DNA from: Bacillota bacterium
Lineage (GTDB): Bacteria; Bacillota; Clostridia; Oscillospirales; Ruminococcaceae
Direction of reading: 5' to 3'
DNA: 64,000 nt
Assembly: GCA_023421245.1 (NCBI GenBank)
Contig: JAEZTV010000022.1
Span: 1-64,000 of the forward strand
A program made the position numbers and the translations under genes. Under the pieces are notes generated by a model, which ran no database searches, was not told where the DNA came from, and worked only from the letters and a program-made list of their open reading frames with translations. Of this stretch, positions 34,662 to 43,620 are shown one piece after another. Position 1 is the stretch's first letter, and each line of letters begins with the position of its first letter.

Positions 34662-35109
34662 AAGATCTTTCCCCCTATAGAGTGTATGCTGCGGTACCGT
34701 GCACGCAAAGACATAATACTACGGTATTTTTATCATATCATAGTTTAGCAAGAAATGAAATGAGAACACAGAAAAATAACGGGATATTACCCGCTAAAAC
34801 GTGAATAAGTATTTGAAATTCATAAACAGATATACAATAATTGCCCTTGGGTTACTGAAAATGAGCAACAATTGATAGTTATACCGCAATTATTAGCAAG
34901 AAAGTGCTCGTGCACACTGATATAATATAAGTACAGCAAGACCTTGTATATTGTGCAAACAGCCTGAGGGTTTACATATCCTCTTTTATTGGACCGTTTT
35001 TGGAAACCCTGTCCGGCATCTTGGTAAACGTAAGGTTCAGCGTTACAGTACGCTGTTATATCCGCATATCCCCTGTCAAAAATAAGTAGCATAAAGTGAG
35101 GGAGCGAAA
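34662..35109. promoter_or_regulatory. Divergent control region between araC and the GH3 operon
   Basis: A 448-bp AT-rich gap without a gene. It holds a CGGG-ATATTA-CCCG dyad (34780-34793), a TTGAAA/TACAAT pair (34813-34838, spacer only 14 nt) and a TATAAT (34921-34926) without a good -35. One of these probably belongs to the GH3 operon promoter, but none is convincing. Confidence 0.4.
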
Positions 35110-37254
35110 TTGAAACAGGATTTTACGAAGCGGGCGCAGGAGCTTGTGAATCAGATGACGCTGGAAGAGGCGGCGTCTCAGCTTCGTTATGACGCGCCGT
35201 CTATTCCCCGTTTGGGAATCCCTGCTTACAACTGGTGGAACGAGGCATTGCATGGGGTTGCGCGTGCGGGAACGGCTACAGTGTTTCCGCAGGCGATTGG
35301 GCTTGCAGCGATGTTTGATCCGGAATTCTTAAAAGAGATTGCGGACGTTATCGCAACCGAGACCAGGGCACGCTACAATATGCAGTCGGCGCTAGGTGAT
35401 CGCGACATTTATAAAGGCTTGACCGTTTGGTCCCCCAACATCAATATCTTCCGCGACCCGCGCTGGGGCAGGGGGCAGGAAACCTACGGTGAAGACCCAT
35501 TTTTGACCACAGCCCTCGGTCTTGCGTTCATCCGCGGCCTGCAGGGTGACGGCAAGTACCTCAAAACTGCGGCATGTGCCAAACACTTTGCGGTGCATTC
35601 AGGCCCCGAAGCGCTTCGTCACAGCTTTGACGCGATAGCCGGCGCAAAGGATATGGAAGAAACCTATCTGCCCGCATTTGAGGCAGCGGTAAAAGAGGCG
35701 GATGTTGAATCGGTAATGGGTGCATACAACCGTGTAAACGGTGAGCCCTGTTGCGGCAGCAAGACACTGCTGCACGACATCCTCCGCGAACAATGGGGCT
35801 TTGAAGGGCATGTAGTCTCCGACTGCTGGGCAATCAAGGACTTTCATGAAACCCACGGCGTCACAACCACCGCACTGGAATCGGCTGCCCTTGCGCTGAA
35901 CAACGGCTGCGATCTCAACTGCGGCAACATATACCTGTACATGTTAATGGCATACCAAGAGGGCATGGTAACGGAGGAAGCTATTCGCGGTGCTTGCGTA
36001 CGCCTGTTTACCACCCGCATGAAGCTTGGGTTGTTTGACCGTGACTGTGAATACGATTCCATAAAATTTGAAGAGAACGATACCGAGGCCAACCGTGAGA
36101 TAGCTGCGGAGGCTGCAAGGCTTTCTACGGTGCTGCTCAAAAACGATGGCGTTTTGCCGATAGAGCGTGCAAGATACAACAAAATTGCGGTGATAGGACC
36201 TACCGCAAACTCCCGCACCGTGCTTGAGGGCAACTACTGCGGCACCGCGTCGGAGTACATTACAAACCTCGAGGGCATTCGTGAGGCGGTAGGCGACGAG
36301 GTCCGCATCTTTCATTCTGTGGGCTGCCATCTGTTCAAGGACCGCATAGAGCCGCTTGCACAGGCAAACGACCGCATCAGCGAGGCCAAAGGCTGCGCGG
36401 CGGCTAGTGATATTGTCATCCTTTGCCTTGGTTTGGATGCAACCATCGAGGGTGAACAGGGCGATACCGGCAACAGCTATGCCTCGGGCGACAAGCCCGA
36501 CCTGTATCTGCCCGAACCGCAGCGGCTTCTGCTGGACGAGGTTCTTTCGGTTGGCAAGCCTGTGGTATTGGTGCTTAACACCGGAAGCGCAATGGATATC
36601 GGCGATGCGGCTGAGCGTTGCGCAGCAGTACTGCAGTGCTGGTATAGCGGGGCACAAGGCGGCCGTGCATTGGCCGACCTGCTGTTTGGCCGGTGCAGCC
36701 CCTCAGGCAAGCTGCCGGTTACCTTCCACAGAAACGGTACACTGCCCGATTTTGAGGATTACAACATGCGCGGCAGAACCTACCGCTACATTGATACCCA
36801 GCCGCTTTACCCGTTTGGTTACGGTCTTTCGTATACTACATTCGGTTACAGCAATCTAAAGCTCGAAGCATTCACCGCAGGGCAGCCGCTGCGCGGTGAA
36901 GTTACCGTTACCAACGAAGGAGACCGCGATGGTGCGGAGATTGTGGAGCTATATATTCGTAACCATGCGCAGCAAAATGCGCAGGATGACCGCAACAAGG
37001 CACACCGTGGATTGATTGGAGAGCAGCCGCACCATTCGCTGTGTGGGATGCAGCGGGTATTCCTTCGCGCGTGCGAAAGCAAGACCATCCGTTTTGAGAT
37101 CCCCGCACGCAGCTTTGAAACGGTGCTCGACGACGGCACAAGAACAACACTCTACGGCATGTACTCGATTTTTGCGGGCGGCAGTCAGCCCGATGCCCGA
37201 AGTGTGGAGCTTACCGGCAAACATCCGTTATGTGCTACGGTTTCTATTGACTGA
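35110..37254 (+). CDS. Glycoside hydrolase family 3 beta-xylosidase/beta-glucosidase
   Basis: A 714-aa GH3 enzyme that splits beta-linked sugars from the non-reducing end. The TIM barrel is about 1-330, with the nucleophile D238 in VVSDCWAIKDF; an alpha/beta sandwich (about 350-560) and a C-terminal fibronectin III-like domain (about 625-714) follow. No signal peptide is present, so it acts inside the cell on imported oligosaccharides. The neighbours xylA and xylB favour xylo-oligosaccharides. Start is TTG 35110 with GGGAG upstream. It is the first gene of the putative xylose operon. Confidence 0.9.
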   Translation: MKQDFTKRAQELVNQMTLEEAASQLRYDAPSIPRLGIPAYNWWNEALHGVARAGTATVFPQAIGLAAMFDPEFLKEIADVIATETRARYNMQSALGDRDIYKGLTVWSPNINIFRDPRWGRGQETYGEDPFLTTALGLAFIRGLQGDGKYLKTAACAKHFAVHSGPEALRHSFDAIAGAKDMEETYLPAFEAAVKEADVESVMGAYNRVNGEPCCGSKTLLHDILREQWGFEGHVVSDCWAIKDFHETHGVTTTALESAALALNNGCDLNCGNIYLYMLMAYQEGMVTEEAIRGACVRLFTTRMKLGLFDRDCEYDSIKFEENDTEANREIAAEAARLSTVLLKNDGVLPIERARYNKIAVIGPTANSRTVLEGNYCGTASEYITNLEGIREAVGDEVRIFHSVGCHLFKDRIEPLAQANDRISEAKGCAAASDIVILCLGLDATIEGEQGDTGNSYASGDKPDLYLPEPQRLLLDEVLSVGKPVVLVLNTGSAMDIGDAAERCAAVLQCWYSGAQGGRALADLLFGRCSPSGKLPVTFHRNGTLPDFEDYNMRGRTYRYIDTQPLYPFGYGLSYTTFGYSNLKLEAFTAGQPLRGEVTVTNEGDRDGAEIVELYIRNHAQQNAQDDRNKAHRGLIGEQPHHSLCGMQRVFLRACESKTIRFEIPARSFETVLDDGTRTTLYGMYSIFAGGSQPDARSVELTGKHPLCATVSID

Positions 37255-37290
37255 TGCTGCGCAGTACCATACAGAAGGGTAGTGAGTGCA

Positions 37291-38115
37291 ATGGGCTGGC
37301 AAGCCTGTTACCCAGAGGGTAAGCGAGCGGCGCTTACGTTTAGCTACGATGACGGACAGGTTCACGACCGCAGGCTCGTCGGGCTGCTTAACCGCTATGC
37401 GCTTAAAGGTACCTTTCATCTAAATTCCGCAACACTTGGTCATGACGGTTTTGTAACAAGCGGTGAGGTTTCCGCGCTGTATGCGGGCCACGAGGTGGCA
37501 TGTCACGGAAAACACCACCATTACCTTACCCACCTTACCGCCGAGCAGCTTGTACATGAGCTGTGGGAGGATCGCCGCAGCTTAGAGAGTATTAGTAATT
37601 ACCCCGTAACGGGGCTGTCCTATGCCTTCGGCGTATATTCGGACGAGGTTATCCGCACCGCGCAGACACTGGGCTTTGAGTATGCGCGTACCGTAGACAG
37701 CACCGGCTCGTTTTTGGCGGAGCATGATTTTATGCGCTGGAAACCCACCTGTCACCATCACGATGCGGCGGACTGCACCAAGCAGTTTATCGCCCCGCGT
37801 GAGTTTGAACGTCTGCGGCTGTTCTACATCTGGGGGCACAGCTATGAGTTTGAACGCGACAATAACTGGCAGGAGTTCGAGCGGCTGTGCGAAACACTCG
37901 CGTTTCGCGATGATGTATGGTATGCAACAAATATTGAGATAAAACGTTATCTATGCGCGGTTCGTGCCCTCATCTCAACTGCGGATAATACTGCGGTTTA
38001 CAACCCTTCGGCACAAACGGTCAGCATTGATGCGGGCGGGATATATACGATTGCACCCGGCCAGACGCTGCATCTTGCGCAAAAAACAGCAAACTCAAAC
38101 GATTATCAATCCTAG
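37291..38115 (+). CDS. NodB-type polysaccharide deacetylase
   Basis: A 274-aa protein with a NodB/carbohydrate esterase 4 domain. TFSYDDGQVHDRRL carries the catalytic/metal Asp pair, and CHGKHHHYL the metal histidines (H-x3-H type). The family removes acetyl groups from xylan, chitin or peptidoglycan. There is no signal peptide, so it would work in the cytoplasm, perhaps on acetylated xylo-oligosaccharides next to the GH3 enzyme; that is inference. Start: ATG 37291, about 11 nt after GAAGGG (37274-37279), or GTG 37282. A C-terminal 50-residue beta-rich tail is of unknown role. Confidence 0.82.
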   Translation: MGWQACYPEGKRAALTFSYDDGQVHDRRLVGLLNRYALKGTFHLNSATLGHDGFVTSGEVSALYAGHEVACHGKHHHYLTHLTAEQLVHELWEDRRSLESISNYPVTGLSYAFGVYSDEVIRTAQTLGFEYARTVDSTGSFLAEHDFMRWKPTCHHHDAADCTKQFIAPREFERLRLFYIWGHSYEFERDNNWQEFERLCETLAFRDDVWYATNIEIKRYLCAVRALISTADNTAVYNPSAQTVSIDAGGIYTIAPGQTLHLAQKTANSNDYQS

Positions 38116-38164
38116 CTGCTTTGATAAACTTAAAATTCAAATGATATAAAGGAGAGATTTACAA

Positions 38165-39496
38165 ATGAGCAAAATATTCAAAGACCTTCCTGTAGTAAAA
38201 TATGAGGGCCCCAAGAGCAAAAATCCCCTCTCGTTTAAGTACTATGATGCCGACCGCATTATAATGGGCAAACCGATGCGTGAGCACCTGCCCTTTGCCA
38301 TGGCATGGTGGCACAACCTGTGTGCAACAGGTGCCGACATGTTTGGCGCCGGCACAGCCGATAAGCTGTTTGGCGCTTCGGCACCCCGTACCATGGAGCA
38401 TGCGAAGGCCAAGGTGGATGCCGGCTTTGAGTTCATGCAAAAGCTTGGTATCGAATATTTCTGCTTCCATGATACCGACCTTGTTCCCGAGGCGGACACA
38501 ATTGCCGAGACGAATCGCCGCCTGGATGAGATTGCCGATTATCTTGAAATTAAGATGAAGGAAACCGGCATTAAGCTTTTGTGGGGTACCGCTAATATGT
38601 TTGGCAATCCCCGCTTTATGAACGGTGCGGGCAGCTCGAATTCCGCCGATGTATTCTGTTTTGCGGCAGCACAGGTGAAAAAGGCGCTCGATCTGACCGT
38701 AAGGCTCGGCGGTAAGGGCTATGTATTCTGGGGCGGCCGCGAGGGCTACGAAACCCTGCTGAATACCGATATGAAATTTGAGCTTGAGAACATTGCAAAG
38801 CTGATGCATATGGCAGTTGACTACGGCCGCAAGATTGGCTTTACCGGCGATTTCTTTATTGAGCCCAAGCCCAAGGAGCCGATGAAGCACCAGTACGACT
38901 ACGATGCCGCAACCGCAATCGCGTTTTTGCGCCAGTACGGCCTTGATAAGGACTTTAAGATGAACATCGAGGCAAACCATGCAACGCTTGCGGGGCATAC
39001 CTTCCAGCATGACCTCAGAGTCAGCGCCATCAACGGTATGCTCGGCAGCGTAGACGCAAACCAGGGCGACCTTCTGCTTGGTTGGGACACCGACGAGTTC
39101 CCCTCCAACGTATACGATACCACCCTGTGCATGTACGAGATTCTCAAGGCCGGCGGCCTGAAGAACGGCGGATTGAACTTTGACGCTAAGAACCGCCGCC
39201 CCAGCTACACCGACGAGGATATGTTCTTTGGTTTTATCCTTGGTATGGATTGCTTTGCGCTGGGTCTGCTGTGCGCAGCTGAGCTGATTGAGGACGGAAG
39301 AATTGATGCGTTTGTCAAGGAGCGCTATGCAAGCTACCAGACAGGTGTGGGCAAAAAGATTCGCGACGGCGAGACCTCGCTTGAGGAGCTTGCACAGATT
39401 GCGGAACAGATGGGCGCACCCGCGCTGCCCGGCTCCGGCAGACAGGAATACCTTGAGAGCATCCTTAACAGCGTGATGTTCGGCGGCAAAAAATAA
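38165..39496 (+). CDS. xylA: Xylose isomerase
   Basis: XylA converts D-xylose to D-xylulose. The 443-aa length and N terminus are those of class II isomerases. Catalytic H102 and D105 lie in YFCFHDTDLVPEAD; WGGREGYETLLN and FIEPKPKEP supply metal ligands (Glu, and Lys of the substrate site). AAAGGAGAG (38147-38155) precedes the ATG. It lies 49 nt after the deacetylase gene and 17 nt before xylB, so GH3-deacetylase-xylA-xylB is very likely one operon. Confidence 0.97.
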   Translation: MSKIFKDLPVVKYEGPKSKNPLSFKYYDADRIIMGKPMREHLPFAMAWWHNLCATGADMFGAGTADKLFGASAPRTMEHAKAKVDAGFEFMQKLGIEYFCFHDTDLVPEADTIAETNRRLDEIADYLEIKMKETGIKLLWGTANMFGNPRFMNGAGSSNSADVFCFAAAQVKKALDLTVRLGGKGYVFWGGREGYETLLNTDMKFELENIAKLMHMAVDYGRKIGFTGDFFIEPKPKEPMKHQYDYDAATAIAFLRQYGLDKDFKMNIEANHATLAGHTFQHDLRVSAINGMLGSVDANQGDLLLGWDTDEFPSNVYDTTLCMYEILKAGGLKNGGLNFDAKNRRPSYTDEDMFFGFILGMDCFALGLLCAAELIEDGRIDAFVKERYASYQTGVGKKIRDGETSLEELAQIAEQMGAPALPGSGRQEYLESILNSVMFGGKK

Positions 39497-39513
39497 AGGG
39501 AGTGAGGGGTCAT

Positions 39514-41037
39514 ATGAAGTATCTGTTAGGCATTGATCTTGGCACCTCCGGTACGAAAACGGTTCTATTCTCCACCGACGGCGAGGCGGTTGCCTCCGCC
39601 GTGGTGGAGTACCCCCTCTACCAGCCGCAAAACGGCTGGGCGGAGCAAGCTCCGGAAGACTGGTGGAATGCCGCGGTGCAGACTACGCGCAGCGTAATCT
39701 CGCAGAGCGGGGTGGATGCGCGCAGTATTGCGGGCATCGGTATTTCGGGCCAGATGCACGGGCTTGTGATGCTCGATGAAAAGGGCGACGTTCTGCGTAA
39801 AAGCATCATCTGGTGCGACGGCCGCACCGGCGAGGAATGCCGCGAGATTACACAAGCAATCGGCGCACAGCGTCTGATTGAAATTACCGCAAATCCCGCG
39901 CTGACCGGCTTTACCGCATCCAAGATTATGTGGGTAAAAAAGAACGAGCCGCACCTGTATGCGCAATGTGCACACATCCTTCTGCCCAAGGACTATATCC
40001 GCTACAAGCTCACGGGCGAATTTGCCACCGAGGTTAGCGACGCGTCCGGCATGCAGCTGCTTGATGTACCCAAACGCAAATGGTCGGATGAGGTGCTGGC
40101 TGCCCTTGATATCGACAAGGCGCTGCTTGGCAAGATGTATGAAAGCTGCGAGGTTACCGGAACCGTTACACAGCAGGCGGCGGACCTTACAGGCCTTCAT
40201 GCCGGAACACCTGTAGTGGGCGGTGCCGGCGACAACGCTGCGGCGGCCGTTGGTACCGGCGTGGTACAAAACGGAAAGGCCTTTACAACCATCGGCACCA
40301 GCGGTGTGATTTTTGCGCACTCCGATGAAGTGACCATCGATCCGGGCGGCAGGGTACATACCTTCTGCTCGGCGGTACCCGGCGCATGGACCGTGATGAG
40401 CTGCACGCTTGCGGCAGGCTTGTCGCTGCAGTGGTTCCGAAACAACTTCTGCCCTGAAGAAGTATCGGTTGCCTCCCGCATGGAGGTGGATCCGTACTAC
40501 TTGATGGATATAGAGGCCGATAAGGCACCGATTGGGGCGAACCGCCTTCTTTATCTGCCGTACCTGATGGGTGAACGCAGCCCGCTGCTCGACGAGAACG
40601 CACGCGGCGCGTTTATAGGGCTTAGCGCCATGCACACCAAGCGCGACCTGCTGCGCGCGTTGATGGAAGGTGTCATGTACTCACAGCGCCAGTGCCTTGA
40701 TATTCTCAGGGGTATGGGCGTATCGTCAAGCGAGATGCTTGCAAGCGGCGGCGGCGGAACGAGTAAGGTATGGCGCCAGATGATGGCGGATATCTATTCG
40801 TTGCCGGTTACTACGGTGCAAAACCGGGAAGGTCCGGCACTGGGTGCCGCAATCTTAGCGGGTGTTGGTGCGGGCATCTACCCCAGTGTTAAGCAGGCTT
40901 GCGAACGCATTATTAAGACCAACCCGCCGCAGCAGCCCATTTCGGAAAACAGCCGCCGGTATGAGCCGTATTATGAACTTTACTGTTCGCTGTATCCCGC
41001 GCTCAAACAAGGCTTTGGCACACTTGCAAAACTGTAG
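39514..41037 (+). CDS. xylB: Xylulokinase
   Basis: XylB phosphorylates D-xylulose to xylulose-5-phosphate for the pentose phosphate or phosphoketolase pathway. The 507-aa FGGY-family kinase has the ATP motif GIDLGTSGTKT at the N terminus, QMHGLVMLD, the DASGMQLLD segment, and LLYLPYLMGERSP with ASGGGGTSKVWRQMMAD near the C terminus. I chose ATG 39514 (MKYLLGIDLG); the upstream in-frame start at 39502 adds only four residues. It is the last gene of the xylose operon, followed by a strong hairpin. Confidence 0.96.
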   Translation: MKYLLGIDLGTSGTKTVLFSTDGEAVASAVVEYPLYQPQNGWAEQAPEDWWNAAVQTTRSVISQSGVDARSIAGIGISGQMHGLVMLDEKGDVLRKSIIWCDGRTGEECREITQAIGAQRLIEITANPALTGFTASKIMWVKKNEPHLYAQCAHILLPKDYIRYKLTGEFATEVSDASGMQLLDVPKRKWSDEVLAALDIDKALLGKMYESCEVTGTVTQQAADLTGLHAGTPVVGGAGDNAAAAVGTGVVQNGKAFTTIGTSGVIFAHSDEVTIDPGGRVHTFCSAVPGAWTVMSCTLAAGLSLQWFRNNFCPEEVSVASRMEVDPYYLMDIEADKAPIGANRLLYLPYLMGERSPLLDENARGAFIGLSAMHTKRDLLRALMEGVMYSQRQCLDILRGMGVSSSEMLASGGGGTSKVWRQMMADIYSLPVTTVQNREGPALGAAILAGVGAGIYPSVKQACERIIKTNPPQQPISENSRRYEPYYELYCSLYPALKQGFGTLAKL

Positions 41038-41074
41038 AAATCTTCTTTTTGGCTTGCTAGCTTTTTTCATAGTG

Positions 41075-41109
41075 CAAACGCCGTCCCTGATTCTCAGGGA
41101 CGGCGTTTG
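41075..41109. terminator. Strong hairpin between xylB and ferredoxin gene
   Basis: CAAACGCCGTCCCTGA (41075-41090) pairs perfectly with TCAGGGACGGCGTTTG (41094-41109) around TTC. Neither side has a clear T-tract, but its place between convergent genes suggests a bidirectional terminator. Confidence 0.65.
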
Positions 41110-41128
41110 TGCGTTGCAGCATACCTAA

Positions 41129-41317
41129 CTATTCTACTGTAATGACCGACACCGGACAGCTTTCCTGTGCTTCTACTGCCTGGTCCTCAACCTCTGGTGG
41201 AACATCCTCGTTGTACACCTCGGCAATACCGTCGTCTGCCATACGAAATACCTCGGGACAGATTTCGGGGCATAGCCCGCACGAGATACAGCCATCCCTA
41301 TCCAGTGATGCCTTCAA
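41129..41317 (-). CDS. Single-cluster 4Fe-4S ferredoxin
   Basis: A 62-aa acidic ferredoxin. The cluster cysteines are C10, C13 and C16 (CISCGLC) and C54 in the SCPVSVI motif; C20 (EICPEV) lies where a second cluster or disulfide could form, but only one cluster seems complete. It likely passes electrons to the stress proteins encoded upstream. Start is TTG at 41317 with AAGAAGGTG upstream. It is the last of the ric-DUF1858-DUF438-ferredoxin run on the - strand. Confidence 0.88.
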   Translation of the reverse strand: MKASLDRDGCISCGLCPEICPEVFRMADDGIAEVYNEDVPPEVEDQAVEAQESCPVSVITVE

Positions 41318-41345
41318 CCTTGTTCACCTTCTTTCGTTGTTGCAG

Positions 41346-42557
41346 TTAGTCGGATACCAGTCGTTTTTCGCCGGTAATCTCACGAATCGGCTTGATGTTT
41401 TGGGTTACCTCAAGCACGCCCAAATACTCGCCCGCATCATCGCGCACCGCGAAGTAGCGTATGAGTACAAATCGTTCGCCCATATTAATCCAAAAATCCT
41501 CATGATCTTTCGTGCCGTCTTTAAAGTCTTTGACAATATCTTCAACAATATGCACGCTTGCAGGGGGATGGCAGTTAGATACATCGCGCCCGATAACCGT
41601 CTTGGTACGCGCAAAAATTCGTTCCTTACCCTGTGAAAAATACTTAACAATATCATTTTTATCCACAAACGTAATGTCAAAGGGCATGGCGTTGAGCATA
41701 TGAACAAGCTCGTTTATATGGAGCACGCCGGTGGGCAGGGTAATGACGCCGGGTACCGTATTCTCGGGCTGCTCCGTTTTGGCTACGGGAACCGGCTCAT
41801 CGGCGGCGGGGGTCCAGACCGGTACGCGGTCGAGCATAAAGCCTATCTCATAGGTGTCTTCGGCAATCTTCTTCCATTCATCCTGTGTCAGTGTCTCAAG
41901 CAGCATCGGCAGCAGGATGTTCTCTTCCTTAAAAATCATCTCGCGGATTCGTTCAATTACTGCCGCAAGCTTTTCTTTTAGCTGCGGGGCAGGGGAGTCC
42001 TCTGTCAGCCGGGCAACCTCTTTGAGCTGTGCGCGAATCTCGTCATCTACACCCCACATCACCTTAGGAGGGCCGGTGATGCCGTATTTCTCCATGTAGG
42101 GAAACAGCAGGTTCTCCTTTTTGGAGTAGTGCAGGTCAATCTTCAGCAGCTGTCTTAGCCCTTCCTTGACGGTGTCGGCAGCATTGGGGTCGGCAAGAGA
42201 CGCAGCATAAGGCTCAAGCTGTGTGTCAATAATCCGTTCAATCAGTCGGTTTTCAAGCTTAATAATGTTTGCGGGATGCCCCGGAATTTCGCCGGCATCG
42301 GCGGGTTGATGAATTTCGGAAATCGAGCCTTTGAACACCGCGGCGTGCACATCGCACAGCTGTTGCACCTCGGCGACGGGCAGCCCTTCGTTAATGAGCG
42401 CCTGCTCCGCCTCAGAAATCTCGGTGGCGGACACATTGTCAAAGGCGTCGGCAAACGCCTGCTTTACCTCGTCAACGCTTTTTCCCTCGTGCAGCTCTTT
42501 GATAATCTGCTTGATAACCTCTTTGCGGTACTGGCGGTTGTTAATCTGCTCACTCAT
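41346..42557 (-). CDS. DUF438 protein with hemerythrin and PAS domains
   Basis: A 403-aa protein with three parts. The DUF438 domain (about 1-70) includes KELHEGKSVDEVKQAFADAF. A hemerythrin-like four-helix domain (about 90-240) has KIDLHYSKKENLLFPYMEKYG and MIFKEENILLPML, typical di-iron ligands. A C-terminal PAS domain (about 285-400) contains FDITFVDKNDIVKYFSQG and FVLIRYFAVRDDAGEYLG. Such proteins occur beside Ric and are thought to sense or handle oxygen or nitric oxide. It is 18 nt downstream of the DUF1858 gene. Confidence 0.88.
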   Translation of the reverse strand: MSEQINNRQYRKEVIKQIIKELHEGKSVDEVKQAFADAFDNVSATEISEAEQALINEGLPVAEVQQLCDVHAAVFKGSISEIHQPADAGEIPGHPANIIKLENRLIERIIDTQLEPYAASLADPNAADTVKEGLRQLLKIDLHYSKKENLLFPYMEKYGITGPPKVMWGVDDEIRAQLKEVARLTEDSPAPQLKEKLAAVIERIREMIFKEENILLPMLLETLTQDEWKKIAEDTYEIGFMLDRVPVWTPAADEPVPVAKTEQPENTVPGVITLPTGVLHINELVHMLNAMPFDITFVDKNDIVKYFSQGKERIFARTKTVIGRDVSNCHPPASVHIVEDIVKDFKDGTKDHEDFWINMGERFVLIRYFAVRDDAGEYLGVLEVTQNIKPIREITGEKRLVSD

Positions 42558-42575
42558 TTTCGGTGTCCTCCCTTG

Positions 42576-42800
42576 TCATTTTATCTCAAATCCACGGTTA
42601 ATAAACGCCTGTTTTATCAGTTCGATATCTATCTTTTTTGCCTGTGAGCCCTTTTCTACGGTCATAAATCTGCCGGCGGTTTTCAGCATACCGGGCTTTA
42701 GAATATCGCGAAAGCCAATCTCGGCAAAAATTTCGACAACCTCCGGATATTGGGCGGAAAGCTCATAAACGGTTTTGCTGAAATCAATGGTTTTTGTCAT
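42576..42800 (-). CDS. DUF1858 protein
   Basis: A 74-aa protein with one DUF1858-like domain: TKTIDFSKTVYELSAQYPEVVEIFAEIGF, a helical domain also found at the N terminus of hybrid Ric/ScdA and DUF438 proteins, where the ELxxxYPEV pattern recurs. Unusually for the wider family, it has no CCGG-type cysteines. It lies 19 nt after ric and 18 nt before the DUF438 gene. A role in binding the di-iron proteins is possible but not shown. Confidence 0.82.
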   Translation of the reverse strand: MTKTIDFSKTVYELSAQYPEVVEIFAEIGFRDILKPGMLKTAGRFMTVEKGSQAKKIDIELIKQAFINRGFEIK

Positions 42801-42819
42801 GGGGATTGCCGCCTTTCTG

Positions 42820-43518
42820 TTATGCGGTTGCTCTTTTGTCGTAGCTGCGCAGCAGGATGTTGTTTTCTAAATGAATGTGCTGATGCAGGTCGCTTTCCAG
42901 CTCTTTTAGCATCTCGTATGCACGGTGAAAGGTTGTGCACGCATCCTCGGGCAGGAGGTAGTCTCCGGTGAGCTTGCGCAGCTCGGCCAGCAGATCGCCC
43001 GCGGCTTCATGCTCGGTAATAATCTCCTGCGACAGCTCCCCAATCTCCTGCGTGTGATATTCTTCTTCGGCAAAGGCGGGGAAGAGCAGCGACTCCTCTT
43101 TGAGCAGATGCTGTTCAAGGTCGCCCTTGAGCTGCCCGAAAACACGGTATACATCATACAGCTCACGATGGTTTTTACCGTGTGCGCGAAGCACGGTGTA
43201 CAGCAAATCTGCCAGCTGCGGCAGTGCGGTGCGAAGGTAAACGTGGTGGGTATCCTCAATGTAGGTGGAAAGCACGGTTGCCTCCATCTCGGTAAAGCGT
43301 GTTCCCATCCCCTTGTACGCTTGGCTTCGGCGCTGTTGTGCTTCGTTTAGTTTTTCATACAAAGCCTGCCCGTCAATGCCTTGCACTGCAATAACGTCTG
43401 CAAGCAGGCGGTTACCGCCGCAGCAAAAATCTATGCCATATGCATCAAAGATTTCAGATGCCTCAGGCAGTTCCGCCACCACCGCGCCAATCGTCCATGT
43501 TTTGACTTTGAAGTTCAT
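42820..43518 (-). CDS. ric: Iron-sulfur cluster repair di-iron protein (Ric/ScdA/YtfE)
   Basis: Ric restores iron-sulfur clusters damaged by nitric oxide or peroxide. The 232-aa protein has the N-terminal ScdA domain (1-60) with DFCCGG (C32/C33) and a C-terminal hemerythrin-like di-iron domain with ligand candidates in THHVYLRTALP, HGKNHRELYD, EQHLLKEESLLFPAF, TEHEAAGDLL and HQHIHLENNILL. GGGAGGAT lies just upstream of the ATG. A near-consensus FNR box lies 62 nt upstream. It heads the four-gene stress operon. Confidence 0.95.
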   Translation of the reverse strand: MNFKVKTWTIGAVVAELPEASEIFDAYGIDFCCGGNRLLADVIAVQGIDGQALYEKLNEAQQRRSQAYKGMGTRFTEMEATVLSTYIEDTHHVYLRTALPQLADLLYTVLRAHGKNHRELYDVYRVFGQLKGDLEQHLLKEESLLFPAFAEEEYHTQEIGELSQEIITEHEAAGDLLAELRKLTGDYLLPEDACTTFHRAYEMLKELESDLHQHIHLENNILLRSYDKRATA

Positions 43519-43551
43519 ATTGTAATCCTCCCAATCGTTTGTTGTGACTTT

Positions 43552-43593
43552 ATCATAACAGGTTGGGAGCGGGTTTTCTGTGATTTAAATCAA
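43552..43593 (-). promoter_or_regulatory. FNR box and -10 element of the ric operon
   Basis: GTGATTTAAATCAA (43580-43593) matches the FNR consensus TTGAT-N4-ATCAA in all but one base and contains the perfect palindrome TGATTTAAATCA. On the - strand, TATGAT (43557-43552) makes a -10. The box centre is then 41.5 nt before the predicted start, the classic place for an FNR-type activator. Confidence 0.75.
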
Positions 43594-43620
43594 ACTATCA
43601 GTGTGTTTGTGTATGCGGTG

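Noticed and set aside
38121..38150. Promoter TTGATA/TATAAA directly before xylA
   Set aside because: It overlaps the xylA ribosome-binding site, so a transcript from it would lack that site.
39565..40635. 356-codon open frame opposite xylB
   Set aside because: It is the antisense shadow of xylB and shows no protein motif.
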